The notes: generated from the sequence alone by a model not told the origin. A stretch of 64,000 bases of DNA from Mangrovicoccus algicola (GCF_014903745.1 NZ_JACVXA010000011.1:34814-98813); one strand, 5' to 3'; shown: positions 55,664 through 63,938, counted from the first letter of the stretch. Made by a program: numbers and translations.

Positions 55664-57063
55664 CCCCGAATATCGCCGCCGCCAAGGCCGACCTCGCGCA
55701 TCTGGAGATCGAGGAGCGCGAGGCCACGATCCGTTCCATGAGCCGCGATTTCTTCTGGTATTCGCCGGTGCTGAAGGCCCGGCTGGACCATGTCGTCGCG
55801 GATTTCGTGGTCTATCCGAAATCCGAAGACGAGATCCTTGAAATCCTGGCAACCTGTTACCGGCATGACTGCCCGGTGACGACGCGCGGTGCGGGGACCG
55901 GGAATTACGGCCAGGCCATGCCGCTGGCCGGGGGCTGCGTCATGTCGCTGAAAAATCTCAACCGGGTGAAGGAGGTCCATCCCGGCCGCGTCATCGTCGA
56001 GCCGGGCTGCCTGCTGAAGGATCTGGATGCGCATTGCCGGGCGGATAGCGGGCAGGAACTGCGCATGTTCTCCTCCACCTGGGCGACGGCGACGATCGGC
56101 GGTTTCATCGCCGGCGGCTCGGGCGGGATCGGCTCCTGCACCTGGGGGGCGCTGCGCGATCTGGGCAACATCATCCGGTTGCGGGTTGCAACCATGGAAG
56201 AGACCCCGCGGATCCTGGAATTCCGCGGCGAGGAACTGGCCCGCGTCAGCCATGCCTACGGCACGAACGGCATCATCACCGAGATCGAGATGCCCTTGGC
56301 CCCGGCCTATGACTGGGTCGATCTTTTCGTGACCTCCGACAGCTTTCCGGAGGCGGCCGCCTTCGCCCGCGACCTGGCCAAGGAGGACGGCATCCTCATC
56401 AAGTTGGCCAGCGTCTACGAGGCGCCGATCGCGCATGAGTATTTCCAGCGGGTGAAGCCGCATGTCTCGGCCGAGAGCAACCTTGTTGGCCTGATGGTGG
56501 CGCCTCACGCGATGGAGGCCTTCCTGACCTTCCTGGGGCGGCGGCCGGGGCTGCGGCTGATCTATCGCTCGGACGCGGCGGATTGGGACCGCAAGCCCGG
56601 CCCGGTCTTCGAATATGGCTGGAACCACACGACGCTGCGCGCGCTGAAGGTCGATCCGTCGATCACATACCTGCAGATCCGCTATGGCGGGACCGATCCG
56701 CTGGAAAAGGTGGAAGCGATGCGCAATGCCTTCCCCGATGGGGAGGTCATGCAGCATCTGGAAGTGATGCGGGAGAACGGAAATACCATCTTCGCCGGGC
56801 TTTCCATGGTAAAGTTCACCTCGGAACAGCGGCTGGACGAAATCGTCCGGATCCATGAGGAGGCAGGATGCCTGATCTTCAATCCCCATCGCTACACGCT
56901 GGAGGAAGGCGGTCGGCAGATGGTCGATGACCGGCAGCTGAAGTTCAAGCGCGAGGCCGATCCCAAGGGATTGCTGAATCCCGGCAAGATGATTTCCTGG
57001 GATGTGCCCGACTGGGATTATTCGCGCATGTATGCCTATGAAAAGCTCCAGGCCGCGGAATGA
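55660..57063 (+). CDS. FAD-linked oxidase (GlcD/FAD_binding_4 type)
   Basis: A 467-residue flavoprotein of the VAO/PCMH-fold family. The FAD-binding domain runs from about residue 45 to 220 with PVTTRGAGTGNYGQAMPLAG, VIVEPGCLLKDLD and the WATATIGGFIAGGSGGIGS segment. The C-terminal substrate-binding domain ends in the typical DPKGLLNPGKMISW. Such enzymes oxidise hydroxy acids, amines or heterocycles; substrate unknown here. It overlaps the amidohydrolase gene by 4 bp. The enzyme may pass electrons to a quinone or oxygen, or be served by the flavodoxin-fold reductases encoded next. Confidence 0.87.
   Translation: MTPNIAAAKADLAHLEIEEREATIRSMSRDFFWYSPVLKARLDHVVADFVVYPKSEDEILEILATCYRHDCPVTTRGAGTGNYGQAMPLAGGCVMSLKNLNRVKEVHPGRVIVEPGCLLKDLDAHCRADSGQELRMFSSTWATATIGGFIAGGSGGIGSCTWGALRDLGNIIRLRVATMEETPRILEFRGEELARVSHAYGTNGIITEIEMPLAPAYDWVDLFVTSDSFPEAAAFARDLAKEDGILIKLASVYEAPIAHEYFQRVKPHVSAESNLVGLMVAPHAMEAFLTFLGRRPGLRLIYRSDAADWDRKPGPVFEYGWNHTTLRALKVDPSITYLQIRYGGTDPLEKVEAMRNAFPDGEVMQHLEVMRENGNTIFAGLSMVKFTSEQRLDEIVRIHEEAGCLIFNPHRYTLEEGGRQMVDDRQLKFKREADPKGLLNPGKMISWDVPDWDYSRMYAYEKLQAAE
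56177..56193. repeat. Palindrome copy GGTTGCG-GGT-TGCAACC
   Basis: A 13/14 match inside the FAD-linked oxidase gene, encoding RLRVAT. Confidence 0.65.
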
Positions 57064-57073
57064 GGCGGTTTCC

Positions 57074-57090
57074 GATTGCAAGTTGCAACC
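57074..57090. repeat. Palindrome copy GATTGCA-AGT-TGCAACC
   Basis: A 13/14 match in the 43-bp gap between the FAD-linked oxidase and the first reductase gene. Confidence 0.65.
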
Positions 57091-57106
57091 TGCGGGGAGA
57101 GCGGGG

Positions 57107-57688
57107 ATGAGCCGGGCGCTTGTGCTCTTCGCCCATCCCTGTCCCGAAAGCTTTTCCACCGCACTGCATGGCGAGGTGGTCGCCAGGTTGCAGGGAAGGG
57201 GCTGGGAGGTCGATGATTGCGATCTCAATGCCGAAGGGTTCGATCCCGTCCTGAGCGAGACGGAGCGGCGTTTCTACCACGAGGCCGACAGCGATCGCGG
57301 CGCCGTGCAGCCCTATATCGACCGGCTGATGGCGGCGGACGCGCTGGTGATGGTGTTTCCGGTCTGGAATTTCGGCTATCCCGCGATCCTGAAAGGGTTC
57401 CTGGACCGGGTCTTCCTTCCCGGCGTGTCCTTCCGGCTCGAGGGTGGCAAAGTGAAACCGAACCTGACCCATATCCGCAAGCTTGCCGCCGTCACGACCT
57501 ATGGCGGAACGCGCTGGCGCGCGATCGGGGCAGGCGATCCGCCGCGCAAATGCGTGACCCGGGCCGTGTGGCACGTGACGCGGCCGGAGCGGATGCGCTA
57601 TCTGGCGCTGTACGACATGAACCGCGCGGATGACGCGAGACGCCGCCGGTTCCTGCAGAAGGTCGGCCGCGAGATGGAGAGTTTTTGA
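57107..57688 (+). CDS. Flavodoxin-fold NAD(P)H oxidoreductase (NQO1/MdaB-like)
   Basis: A 193-residue flavodoxin-like-fold protein of the NAD(P)H:quinone oxidoreductase/KefF group. ALVLFAHPCPESFSTALH is the N-terminal FMN/FAD-binding strand, DLNAEGFDPVLSETERRFY is characteristic, and VFPVWNFGYPAILKGFLDRV with GVSFRL forms the ring-facing loop. GGTRW in the third loop is also typical. It reduces quinones or similar rings using NAD(P)H; partner unknown. The start at 57107 is placed by GGGGAGAGCGGGG upstream. The following gene is a diverged paralogue. Confidence 0.85.
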   Translation: MSRALVLFAHPCPESFSTALHGEVVARLQGRGWEVDDCDLNAEGFDPVLSETERRFYHEADSDRGAVQPYIDRLMAADALVMVFPVWNFGYPAILKGFLDRVFLPGVSFRLEGGKVKPNLTHIRKLAAVTTYGGTRWRAIGAGDPPRKCVTRAVWHVTRPERMRYLALYDMNRADDARRRRFLQKVGREMESF

Positions 57689-58333
57689 ATGCGCGCGCTG
57701 GTTGTCTTCTGCCACCCGGACCCGGAGAGTTTCACGGCCGGGGTCCTGGCCGTGGTGCGGGAGCGCCTGGCCGCGGCCGGGGCGGAGGTGCGCGTCAGCG
57801 ACCTTTATGCCGAAGGGTTCGATCCGGCATTGAGCAGGGCGGAACTGGCCGGGTATCTGGACAGCCCGGCCAATGAGGCGCCGGTGGCCGCGGAGGTGGA
57901 GAACTTGCGCTGGTGCGACACGCTGATCTTCGTCTATCCGACCTGGTGGTACGGGCTGCCCGCGGTGCTGAAAGGCTGGCTGGACCGGGTGATGCTGCCG
58001 GATGTGGCCTTCCTGATGCCGGACCAGCACAATGCCACGATCCGCCCCGGCCTGGCCCATGTGACGCGGCTGGGGGTGTTCACCACCTGCGGGGCAAGCT
58101 GGGGGCTGACCCGTTTCGTCGGCGCGCCGGGGCGGCGCACGCTGCTGCGGGGGCTGCGGCTGCTTTGCGCGCGGCGCTGCAGGACGGCCTTCGCCGCGCA
58201 TTACCTGATGGACAGTTCCAGCGCCGAAAGCCGCAGGCGGCACCTGGCGCGCGTCGCGCGGCGGCTGGACAAGTTCCTGGACATGCCAAGGGAGCGCCGC
58301 GGCATGTCGCCGGTTGCACATTGCAACCAATGA
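57689..58333 (+). CDS. Flavodoxin-fold NAD(P)H oxidoreductase, second copy
   Basis: A 214-residue paralogue of the preceding protein, starting directly at its stop codon. Matching blocks: ALVVFCHPDPESFTAGVL, DLYAEGFDPALSRAELAGYL and VYPTWWYGLPAVLKGWLDRV. The copies clearly come from duplication but have diverged in the ring-facing loop (NFG versus WYG), suggesting different partners or steps. The C-terminus is Arg-rich. The stop lies 3 bp after a perfect copy of the repeated palindrome. Confidence 0.85.
   Translation: MRALVVFCHPDPESFTAGVLAVVRERLAAAGAEVRVSDLYAEGFDPALSRAELAGYLDSPANEAPVAAEVENLRWCDTLIFVYPTWWYGLPAVLKGWLDRVMLPDVAFLMPDQHNATIRPGLAHVTRLGVFTTCGASWGLTRFVGAPGRRTLLRGLRLLCARRCRTAFAAHYLMDSSSAESRRRHLARVARRLDKFLDMPRERRGMSPVAHCNQ
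58312..58328. repeat. Palindrome GGTTGCA-CAT-TGCAACC (perfect copy)
   Basis: A 14/14 match in the last codons of the second reductase gene, 32 bp from the next copy. Confidence 0.8.
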
Positions 58334-58343
58334 ATCCGGCGCC

Positions 58344-58360
58344 GGTTGCAGGATGCAACC
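58344..58360. repeat. Palindrome GGTTGCA-GGA-TGCAACC (perfect copy)
   Basis: A 14/14 match in the 57-bp gap before the creatininase-family gene. Together with 58312 it forms the only closely spaced pair in the window (32 bp, three helical turns). Confidence 0.8.
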
Positions 58361-58390
58361 TGTGCGGAAGAGATCCCGAAGGAGACCGAG

Positions 58391-59179
58391 ATGAGACGGC
58401 TAGACTGGGCCGAATACCGATTTGCCGAATTCGCGGAGGCCGATCCCGAGAAGACGATCGCCATCCTGCCCACCGCGGCAATCGAACAGCACGGGCCGCA
58501 TCTGCCGGTGGGTACCGACATGATGATCGCGGAGGGCATGCTGGCGCGGCTGCGCGCCGCCTGTCCCGATGACCTGGATCTCCGCATCCTGCCGGTGCAG
58601 GCGGTGGGCAAGTCGAATGAGCATCTGCATGCCACCGGCACGCTGAGCCTGAGCGCGCAGACGGCCCTGGGCGCCTGGACGGAGATCGGCCTGTCGGTGG
58701 CGCGCGCCGGGCTGCGCAAGATCGTCATCGCCAATTCCCATGGCGGCAACCTGGACCTGTGTTCGATCCTGTCGCGCGAATTGCGGGTGCGCGCCGCGAT
58801 GCTGGCGGTGAAGACGCAATGGATGAGCTTCGGCCATCCCGAGGGGCTGTTCAGCGAGACGGAGCGGCGCTTCGGCATCCATGGCGGCGACGTGGAGACA
58901 TCGCTGATGCTGGAGTTCCGGCCGCATACGGTCGAGATGAGCCGCGCGCAGGATTTCCGGTCCAGCGCCGAGACGGCCGCCATTCCGCCGATCGGGCCGA
59001 CCTCCTATGGCTGGGTCTCCACCGACCTGAACCCCGAGGGGACGGTCGGCGATGCGCGTGCCGCGACCGCGCAGAAGGGCGCGGCGATGGCCGATCACGC
59101 GGTGGCGGGGTTCATCGGCCTGCTGCGGCAGGTGCGCGACACGCCGCTGCCCCCGCCGGTGCGCGTCGCGGGGAGCTGA
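58391..59179 (+). CDS. Creatininase-family amidohydrolase
   Basis: A 262-residue member of the creatininase family (creatinine amidohydrolase, FAPy-deformylase ArfB, MftE). The metal site is complete: AAIEQHGPHLPVGTD (Glu, His, Asp), VIANSHGGNLDL (His) and HGGDVETSLML (Glu). The family opens cyclic or linear amides, which fits with the ring-modifying enzymes encoded upstream. The true substrate cannot be read from sequence. The start at 58391 has GGAGA upstream. Last gene of the run, before the ssb terminator. Confidence 0.86.
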   Translation: MRRLDWAEYRFAEFAEADPEKTIAILPTAAIEQHGPHLPVGTDMMIAEGMLARLRAACPDDLDLRILPVQAVGKSNEHLHATGTLSLSAQTALGAWTEIGLSVARAGLRKIVIANSHGGNLDLCSILSRELRVRAAMLAVKTQWMSFGHPEGLFSETERRFGIHGGDVETSLMLEFRPHTVEMSRAQDFRSSAETAAIPPIGPTSYGWVSTDLNPEGTVGDARAATAQKGAAMADHAVAGFIGLLRQVRDTPLPPPVRVAGS

Positions 59180-59189
59180 CCCGCACATG

Positions 59190-59213
59190 AAAAGGGCCGC
59201 CCGGAGGCGGCCC
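59190..59213 (-). terminator. Terminator of ssb (also ends the catabolic run)
   Basis: Minus strand: GGGCCGCC, loop TCCG, GGCGGCCC, then TTTTC. It lies between convergent ends. Confidence 0.8.
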
Positions 59214-59226
59214 TGAGCGGATCGGA

Positions 59227-59772
59227 TCAGAACGGGATCTCGTCGTCGAGATCGCCGCGGCCGCCGCCGCCGAATCCGCCGCCCGAAGAGCTGCCCCCGC
59301 CATAGCCGCCGCCAGAGGAAGAGGACCCGCCGCCGCCGCCATAGCCGCCCGAGCCGCCGCCATAGCCGCGATCATCGCCGCCGTCATTTCCGTATCCGCC
59401 GCCCGAGCCGCCGCCTTCGCCGCGCCCGCCCAGCAGGGTCAGCTCGCCGCGGAAGGGCCGCAGCACGATCTCGGTGGAATAGCGGTCCTGGCCGGACTGG
59501 TCCTGCCATTTGCGGGTCTCCAGCTGGCCCTCGATATAGACCGTGGATCCCTTGCGCAGGTACTGTTCCGCGATCTTGGCCAGCGGTTCGGAGAAGATCG
59601 CCACCGAGTGCCATTCCGTGCGCTCGCGGTTCTCGCCGGTATTGCGGTCGCGCCAGCGTTCGGAGGTCGCGATGCGCAGGTTGCAGACCTTGCCGCCATT
59701 CTGGAAGGTGCGCACCTCGGGATCGCGCCCCAGATTGCCGATCAGAATGACCTTGTTCACTGACCCTGCCAT
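59227..59772 (-). CDS. ssb: Single-stranded DNA-binding protein SSB
   Basis: A 181-residue SSB: OB-fold DNA-binding domain (residues 1-110, [20 protein letters not shown] onward, with EWHSVAIF and [14 protein letters not shown]). A Gly/Ser/Tyr-rich disordered linker of about 55 residues follows, ending in the acidic tip DLDDEIPF that recruits repair partners. The linker is encoded by repetitive G+C-rich DNA. The start at 59772 has GGGAGA upstream. No LexA box is visible in the 154-bp gap before it. Confidence 0.96.
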   Translation of the reverse strand: MAGSVNKVILIGNLGRDPEVRTFQNGGKVCNLRIATSERWRDRNTGENRERTEWHSVAIFSEPLAKIAEQYLRKGSTVYIEGQLETRKWQDQSGQDRYSTEIVLRPFRGELTLLGGRGEGGGSGGGYGNDGGDDRGYGGGSGGYGGGGGSSSSGGGYGGGSSSGGGFGGGGRGDLDDEIPF

Positions 59773-59926
59773 GGGATCTCCCTTGCTCGTCTTGGCTGCG
59801 GCCTTCCTGTTACTAGAGCCGGTCCGGGGCGGCAAGCGATCCGGAGCCCGGCGCGGTCCGTTCCTGTGGATTCATCCCCGCCTTGTCGCTATAGTGCGCC
59901 CAAGAAACGCGGCAAGAGGCAGATCT

Positions 59927-60538
59927 ATGCGGGCAGTGAAGCGGGCGAGCGGAGCCGCAGCGGTGGCGGCAGGCGTATGGATTGCGGCAGGCGGCATGGC
60001 CGCGGCGCAATCGGTTTCGGCGGATCGCGGCAACCTGTTCCGCCAGCAGACCAGCTTTCTCGACAAGCGCGGGGCCACGCAATACGCCTATTCCGAGAGG
60101 CTGATGCCGCAATCGGCCTGGAATGGCGAACTGAGCCTGCCCCCGGCACGCGGGGGCAATGCCAAGTACCGCAAGATCTACATGCCCATGGCCTCGGAGG
60201 CGGCGCGCCGCCACGGCATCCCCGAAAGCCTGTTCACCCGGCTGGTGCAGCAGGAAAGCGGCTGGAACCCCAATGCGGTGTCCCACAAGGGGGCGATCGG
60301 CCTGGCGCAGCTGATGCCGGGCACGGCGCGCCTGATGGGGGTGGATCCGACCGATCCGCGCCAGAACCTGGAAGGCGGGGCGCGCTATCTGCGCCAGCAA
60401 TACAACCGCTTCGGGTCCTGGCGGCTGGCTCTGGCAGCCTATAATGCGGGGCCGGGCGCCGTGACGCGCCATAACGGCGTGCCGCCCTATCGCGAGACCC
60501 AGCAATACGTCACCGCCATCCTCGCCGGGCTGGGCTGA
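59927..60538 (+). CDS. Lytic transglycosylase, SLT domain
   Basis: A 203-residue exported transglycosylase that cleaves peptidoglycan glycan strands. Signal peptide at residues 1-28 (ending AAAQ), then an SLT domain from about 85: [20 protein letters not shown] with the catalytic Glu, [38 protein letters not shown] and AYNAGPGAV. It is a small family 1 enzyme without extra domains. The start at 59927 gives the signal peptide; longer in-frame reading upstream crosses the ssb promoter. Divergent from ssb. Confidence 0.92.
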   Translation: MRAVKRASGAAAVAAGVWIAAGGMAAAQSVSADRGNLFRQQTSFLDKRGATQYAYSERLMPQSAWNGELSLPPARGGNAKYRKIYMPMASEAARRHGIPESLFTRLVQQESGWNPNAVSHKGAIGLAQLMPGTARLMGVDPTDPRQNLEGGARYLRQQYNRFGSWRLALAAYNAGPGAVTRHNGVPPYRETQQYVTAILAGLG

Positions 60539-60543
60539 TCCGG

Positions 60544-60575
60544 ACGGAGAGGAGGGCGGAGGCGGTCCTCTCCGT
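60544..60575 (+). terminator. Hairpin after the transglycosylase gene
   Basis: ACGGAGAGGA, 12-nt loop, TCCTCTCCGT: 10-bp perfect arms, 5 bp after the stop. No U-tract follows. Confidence 0.45.
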
Positions 60576-60678
60576 GTGATCGCATCCTGTCCGTAAGTAT
60601 CGCCTGGATCAGCTTCTGTGCCTTCGCCCGCACCGTACCGCGCTGCTAGAGAGGCTTCGTCAACCGATGGAGCCGCAC

Positions 60679-61368
60679 ATGACCCTGTCCTTCCGCATCG
60701 CCGCCCTTGCCGCCATTCTGGGCCTTGCCGCCGTTCCGGCCGTGCAGGCCGCGACCTGCGCCGATGAGGGATTCGCCGGGATCGTGCAGAATGTCTCGGC
60801 CACGGGCAGCGCGGGGAATTCCGGCTGCTACCTGGGCGGACGCAACAACGACACCCAGAACCCGGTCTATGCGGTGGATGCGGATGCCATGTTCGGTGCG
60901 ACCGGCTGGGTGACGCTGACCAAGACCGACACCGGCTCGGGGCGCTACGAAGGCGGGAACGCCTATGGCGTGACGGTTTCGGGCAATGGCTATTCCGGCA
61001 GCTGGTCGGTGGGCAGCAGCGTCTGGGACGACTACGCCGCCTTCATGATCGTGCTGAAGGGCGGCAAGGGCGGAATGGCACCGGCCAATTACGTGGGCTA
61101 TGCCTTCACCATGGCCGACGGTCTGTCCGGCAGCTATGCCTCGCCCTTCGCCAAGCGCGGCACGACCGAGATCAGCCATGTCACCGTCTACGGCATCCGC
61201 GCCGCGGATGCGCCGCAATTCGCGGCGATGAACGCCGCCTTCGGCTCGGCCGCCGCGGCCCCGGCGATGGCGCCCGCCCCCGTGCCGCTGCCCGCGGCGT
61301 CGCTGGGCCTGGTCTCGGGCCTGGCGCTGCTGGGCGGCCTGCGGCTGCGCCGCCGCCGCCGCGGCTGA
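60679..61368 (+). CDS. VPLPA-CTERM sorting-domain exported protein
   Basis: A 229-residue exported protein: signal peptide (MTLSFRIAALAAILGLAAVP to VQA), a mature domain rich in Gly, Ser, Thr and aromatic residues with one short Cys pair region (ATCADEGFAG, NSGCYLGG), and a C-terminal sorting signal PVPLPAASLGLVSGLALLGG followed by LRLRRRRRG. The last is a textbook VPLPA-CTERM tail of Rhodobacterales (motif, hydrophobic helix, Arg cluster), expected to be processed by an exosortase. Function of the mature domain unknown. The start at 60679 has GGAG upstream. Confidence 0.87.
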   Translation: MTLSFRIAALAAILGLAAVPAVQAATCADEGFAGIVQNVSATGSAGNSGCYLGGRNNDTQNPVYAVDADAMFGATGWVTLTKTDTGSGRYEGGNAYGVTVSGNGYSGSWSVGSSVWDDYAAFMIVLKGGKGGMAPANYVGYAFTMADGLSGSYASPFAKRGTTEISHVTVYGIRAADAPQFAAMNAAFGSAAAAPAMAPAPVPLPAASLGLVSGLALLGGLRLRRRRRG

Positions 61369-61486
61369 GCGGGCCGGGTTTCTCGGCTCCGGGTTCCGCG
61401 CCGGCTTGACAGGTCTTTATGTCGCAGCGACTCTGGGTGCAGCAGCCATCCTGCCCCGGCAGGACGCGTCACATGGGGAGAGAAGC

Positions 61487-61921
61487 ATGCAAGTCGGACA
61501 GATCCTGAAGTCGAAGGCCCAGAGCGGCGTCGTCACCATCACGCCGGACCAGACGGTGGGCGCCGTGGCGGAGCTGCTGTCCTCGCGCAAGATCGGCGCG
61601 GTGATCGTCTCGACCGACGGACGGCGTGTCGACGGCATCCTGTCGGAGCGCGACATCGTGCGCGAGCTGGGCCGCCGCGGCGCCATCTGCCTGGAGGACA
61701 AGGCCAGCCAGATCATGACCGCCAATCCGGTCTGCTGCGAGATCGGCGAGAATAGCGACGAGATCTTCGCCAAGATGAACGAGGGCCGGTTCCGTCACAT
61801 GCCGGTCGTCGAGGAGGGCGAGATGATCGGCCTGATCTCCATCGGCGACGTGGTCAAGGCGCGGCTGGCCGAGATGGCGATGGAGAAGACCGCGCTGGAA
61901 GGCATGATCATGGGGTTCTGA
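61487..61921 (+). CDS. CBS-domain pair protein
   Basis: A 144-residue protein made of two CBS domains (about 1-65 and 70-135), which bind adenine nucleotides and act as energy sensors. Typical segments: KIGAVIVSTDGRRVDGILSERDI and EGRFRHMPVVEEGEMIGLIS. No catalytic domain is attached, so it is a stand-alone sensor. A TTGACA hexamer at 61406 could be its -35. Stands alone. Confidence 0.88.
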   Translation: MQVGQILKSKAQSGVVTITPDQTVGAVAELLSSRKIGAVIVSTDGRRVDGILSERDIVRELGRRGAICLEDKASQIMTANPVCCEIGENSDEIFAKMNEGRFRHMPVVEEGEMIGLISIGDVVKARLAEMAMEKTALEGMIMGF

Positions 61922-61945
61922 GCCCCGTCTCCGGACGGCGGCGGA

Positions 61946-62425
61946 TCAGCGCCGCCAGGCCGCGGCGAAGGTCGCGATCCACAGCGCCAGGAGCAGCAGC
62001 GAGAAGATCGCGTTGAAATTGGGCATGCTCAGCCCGGCCAGGTCCCAGGCGATCTCATCGCAGCGCACCAGCGGCGCGTTCATGATCTGGTCGAAAAGCG
62101 CGCTGCCCTCCAGCCCCTGCTGCGCCGAGGAGGTGCAGGTGGAGGGGCCGTCCCACCAGTGCCGCTCGACCCCGCTATGGAAGATCCCCAGCCCGGTGCT
62201 GACCGTCATCGCCGCGGCCCCCGCCAGCGCGCAGAGGCGCACCCGCCCGGTGGTTGCCGCCGCCACGCCCAGGATCGCGGCCAGCGCATGCGGCCAGCGC
62301 TGCCACAGGCACATGGGGCAGGGCGGGATGGCGCCGATATACTGGAAGCCGAAGGCGCCGAGCAGCAGGCCCAGCGATCCGGCGCCGGCAAGAAGCGCGG
62401 CACCGCGCGGAAGGGAAAGGGTCAT
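61946..62425 (-). CDS. dsbB: Disulfide bond formation protein DsbB family
   Basis: A 159-residue inner-membrane protein with four transmembrane helices. The first periplasmic redox pair is CPMC in AIPPCPMCLWQRW (near 35-38) and the second pair is in DGPSTCTSSAQ and LVRCDEIAWDLAGLSM. DsbB reoxidises DsbA and passes electrons to quinone. The start at 62425 gives a typical first helix; a longer reading crosses the end of the upstream YqaA gene. Probably the second gene of a two-gene operon. Confidence 0.9.
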   Translation of the reverse strand: MTLSLPRGAALLAGAGSLGLLLGAFGFQYIGAIPPCPMCLWQRWPHALAAILGVAAATTGRVRLCALAGAAAMTVSTGLGIFHSGVERHWWDGPSTCTSSAQQGLEGSALFDQIMNAPLVRCDEIAWDLAGLSMPNFNAIFSLLLLALWIATFAAAWRR

Positions 62426-62445
62426 AAGGTCGTCCGAGGCCGTCG

Positions 62446-63024
62446 TCAGAGGTACTTCACTAGGACGAAACCGCCCAGAAGCAGAATGCAAAAGATGGTG
62501 AACATCAGCCCGAGCCGCTTCTCGATGAAGCTGCGCACCGGCGGGCCGAACTTCCACAGCAGCGCCGCCACCAGGAAGAAGCGCAGCCCCCGCGCGAGGA
62601 TCGAGGCGAGGATGAAGACCGGCAGCGACAGGCCGGTGGCGCCCGAGGTGATGGTGATGACCTTGAAGGGAAAGGGCGTGACCCCCGCGATCAGCACCGC
62701 CCAGGCGCCCCATTCGTTGTAGCGCTGCCGGAATTCGTCGAATTGCGCCGCCTTGCCGTAGATATCCAGCACCCAGCGGCCCAGCGATTCGAACAGCCCG
62801 TAGCCGATGTAATAGCCCGCCAGCGCCCCGGCCACGGAGGACAGGGTGCAGACCGCCGCGATCCGCCACGCGCGCTGCGGGGCGGCGATGATCATCGGGA
62901 TCATCAGGATGTCGGGAGGGATCGGGAAGACGGAGCTTTCGGCGAAGGAGACGGCTGCCAGCGCCCAGAGCGCATGGCGCGTTGCGGCCAGGCTCATCGT
63001 CCAGTCGTAAAGCTTTCGGATCAT
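62446..63024 (-). CDS. YqaA/DedA-family membrane protein
   Basis: A 192-residue SNARE-associated/DedA-like protein of the YqaA group with about four hydrophobic segments. Family motifs are AAVSFAESSVFPIPPDILMI (the E..FP.PP pattern of DedA proteins) and GVTPFPFKVITITSGATG. DedA relatives act in lipid carrier or proton-linked transport; the specific role is unknown. It precedes dsbB by 20 bp. Confidence 0.88.
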   Translation of the reverse strand: MIRKLYDWTMSLAATRHALWALAAVSFAESSVFPIPPDILMIPMIIAAPQRAWRIAAVCTLSSVAGALAGYYIGYGLFESLGRWVLDIYGKAAQFDEFRQRYNEWGAWAVLIAGVTPFPFKVITITSGATGLSLPVFILASILARGLRFFLVAALLWKFGPPVRSFIEKRLGLMFTIFCILLLGGFVLVKYL

Positions 63025-63369
63025 ACGCAGCACCGTGCTCGAACTTCCACGGTGATGCCCGCCCCGTGCCGCGCGGTCAATCCGGCAGGCTTGTGCCCTG
63101 CTGTCGCAGCAGGCCCGCAGGAAGCGGCCAATGCAGTTGACCTGACCCGGGCCGCAGCGTATCTGCGAGATCTGGGCCCGCGTGGCGCAATGGCAGATGC
63201 AGGGGCAGGCCCACGGCATTTGCCCCGAAAGGCGAATCGTTTCCGGGGCGTTGCGCCGAGCGATCGGTCCTCGGGACCGGGACAGGCCATGCGCGCCGGA
63301 TCGAGCCCGACGGCGCAGCGGGCAGGACAGGGCTCCGCTCTCCGAGGCTACCGCCGGGGAGCGTCAAGT
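63025..63369. other. Intergenic region before tRNA-Leu
   Basis: 345 bp with no convincing gene or repeat. The tRNA-Leu promoter should lie in its last 60 bp. Confidence 0.4.
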
Positions 63370-63453
63370 GCGGGTGTGGCGGAACGGTAGACGCGAGGGT
63401 CTCAAACACCCTTTCCGCAAGGAGTGTCGGTTCGAGTCCGACCACCCGCACCA
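63370..63453 (+). tRNA. tRNA-Leu (anticodon CAA)
   Basis: GCGGGTGTGGCGGAAC start, anticodon loop CTCAAAC (CAA) in an AGGGT/ACCCT stem, variable arm around TTTCCGCAAGGAG, T-arm GGTTCGAGTCC, acceptor CACCCGC, discriminator A and encoded CCA. 84 nt. Confidence 0.95.
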
Positions 63454-63728
63454 ACCGCGCCCGGCCCGCGATCTCCGGCTTTTCCACGGCAGCCTCCTGC
63501 CGCAGGCGCAGGACGTCCGCCTTGTCCGGCACCCCTTTCCCCGTCGGCGTCGAGTCCGGCCCTGTCCCGGGCCGGGGCAACCGCATGATGCAGATCCGGG
63601 AAATTGCCGCGCGGAATTCTCATCGCCGATATGCACGGCAAGGATCTGCAGCAGGGCGACGGGATCGGTGGGATCTGGTCGCGGAGGATCGTTTCGGGCA
63701 GAAAACTCACCATCCAAGTATCGATAAA
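63454..63728. other. Gene-free region downstream of tRNA-Leu
   Basis: 275 bp with no convincing gene. The last 60 bp become A+T-rich, unlike the rest of the window, and lead into a truncated gene. This suggests an insertion or deletion scar. Confidence 0.4.
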
Positions 63729-63938
63729 TTAATGGTAAAACCGCCTTGGGAGAAACCTAGGCGCCAATAATGTGCTCGCTGACGCATTAAGGCGCATGTA
63801 GTCAGGCGCCTTCTGCTCCTTCTTGCTGAAATTAATCGGCACCAGCCGGTAGTCGATCTGCGCTTCATGCAAGAAGATCAGTGGCTTCCAGCCGTTCATG
63901 GTGTTGGCGGTGTATAGAACGATATCAGGCCGCGTCAT
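63729..63938 (-). pseudogene. Truncated glutathione S-transferase N-terminal domain
   Basis: A 69-codon reading frame. Its first 50 or so residues (MTRPDIVLYTANTMNGWKPL, then IFLHEAQIDYRLVPINFSK and EQKAPDYMRLN) are a clear thioredoxin-like GST N-terminus. After RLN, where GSTs continue with PNGKIPAI, it switches to unrelated SASTLLAPRFLPRRFYH and stops. The C-terminal GST domain is absent, so it is a broken gene. The break lies near 63785 in A+T-richer sequence. It overlaps the upstream partial gene by 14 bp. Confidence 0.65.

Noticed and set aside
59240..59420. Repetitive G+C-rich tract as a possible repeat element
   Set aside because: It is the coding sequence of the Gly/Ser/Tyr-rich linker of SSB, an ordinary feature of the protein.
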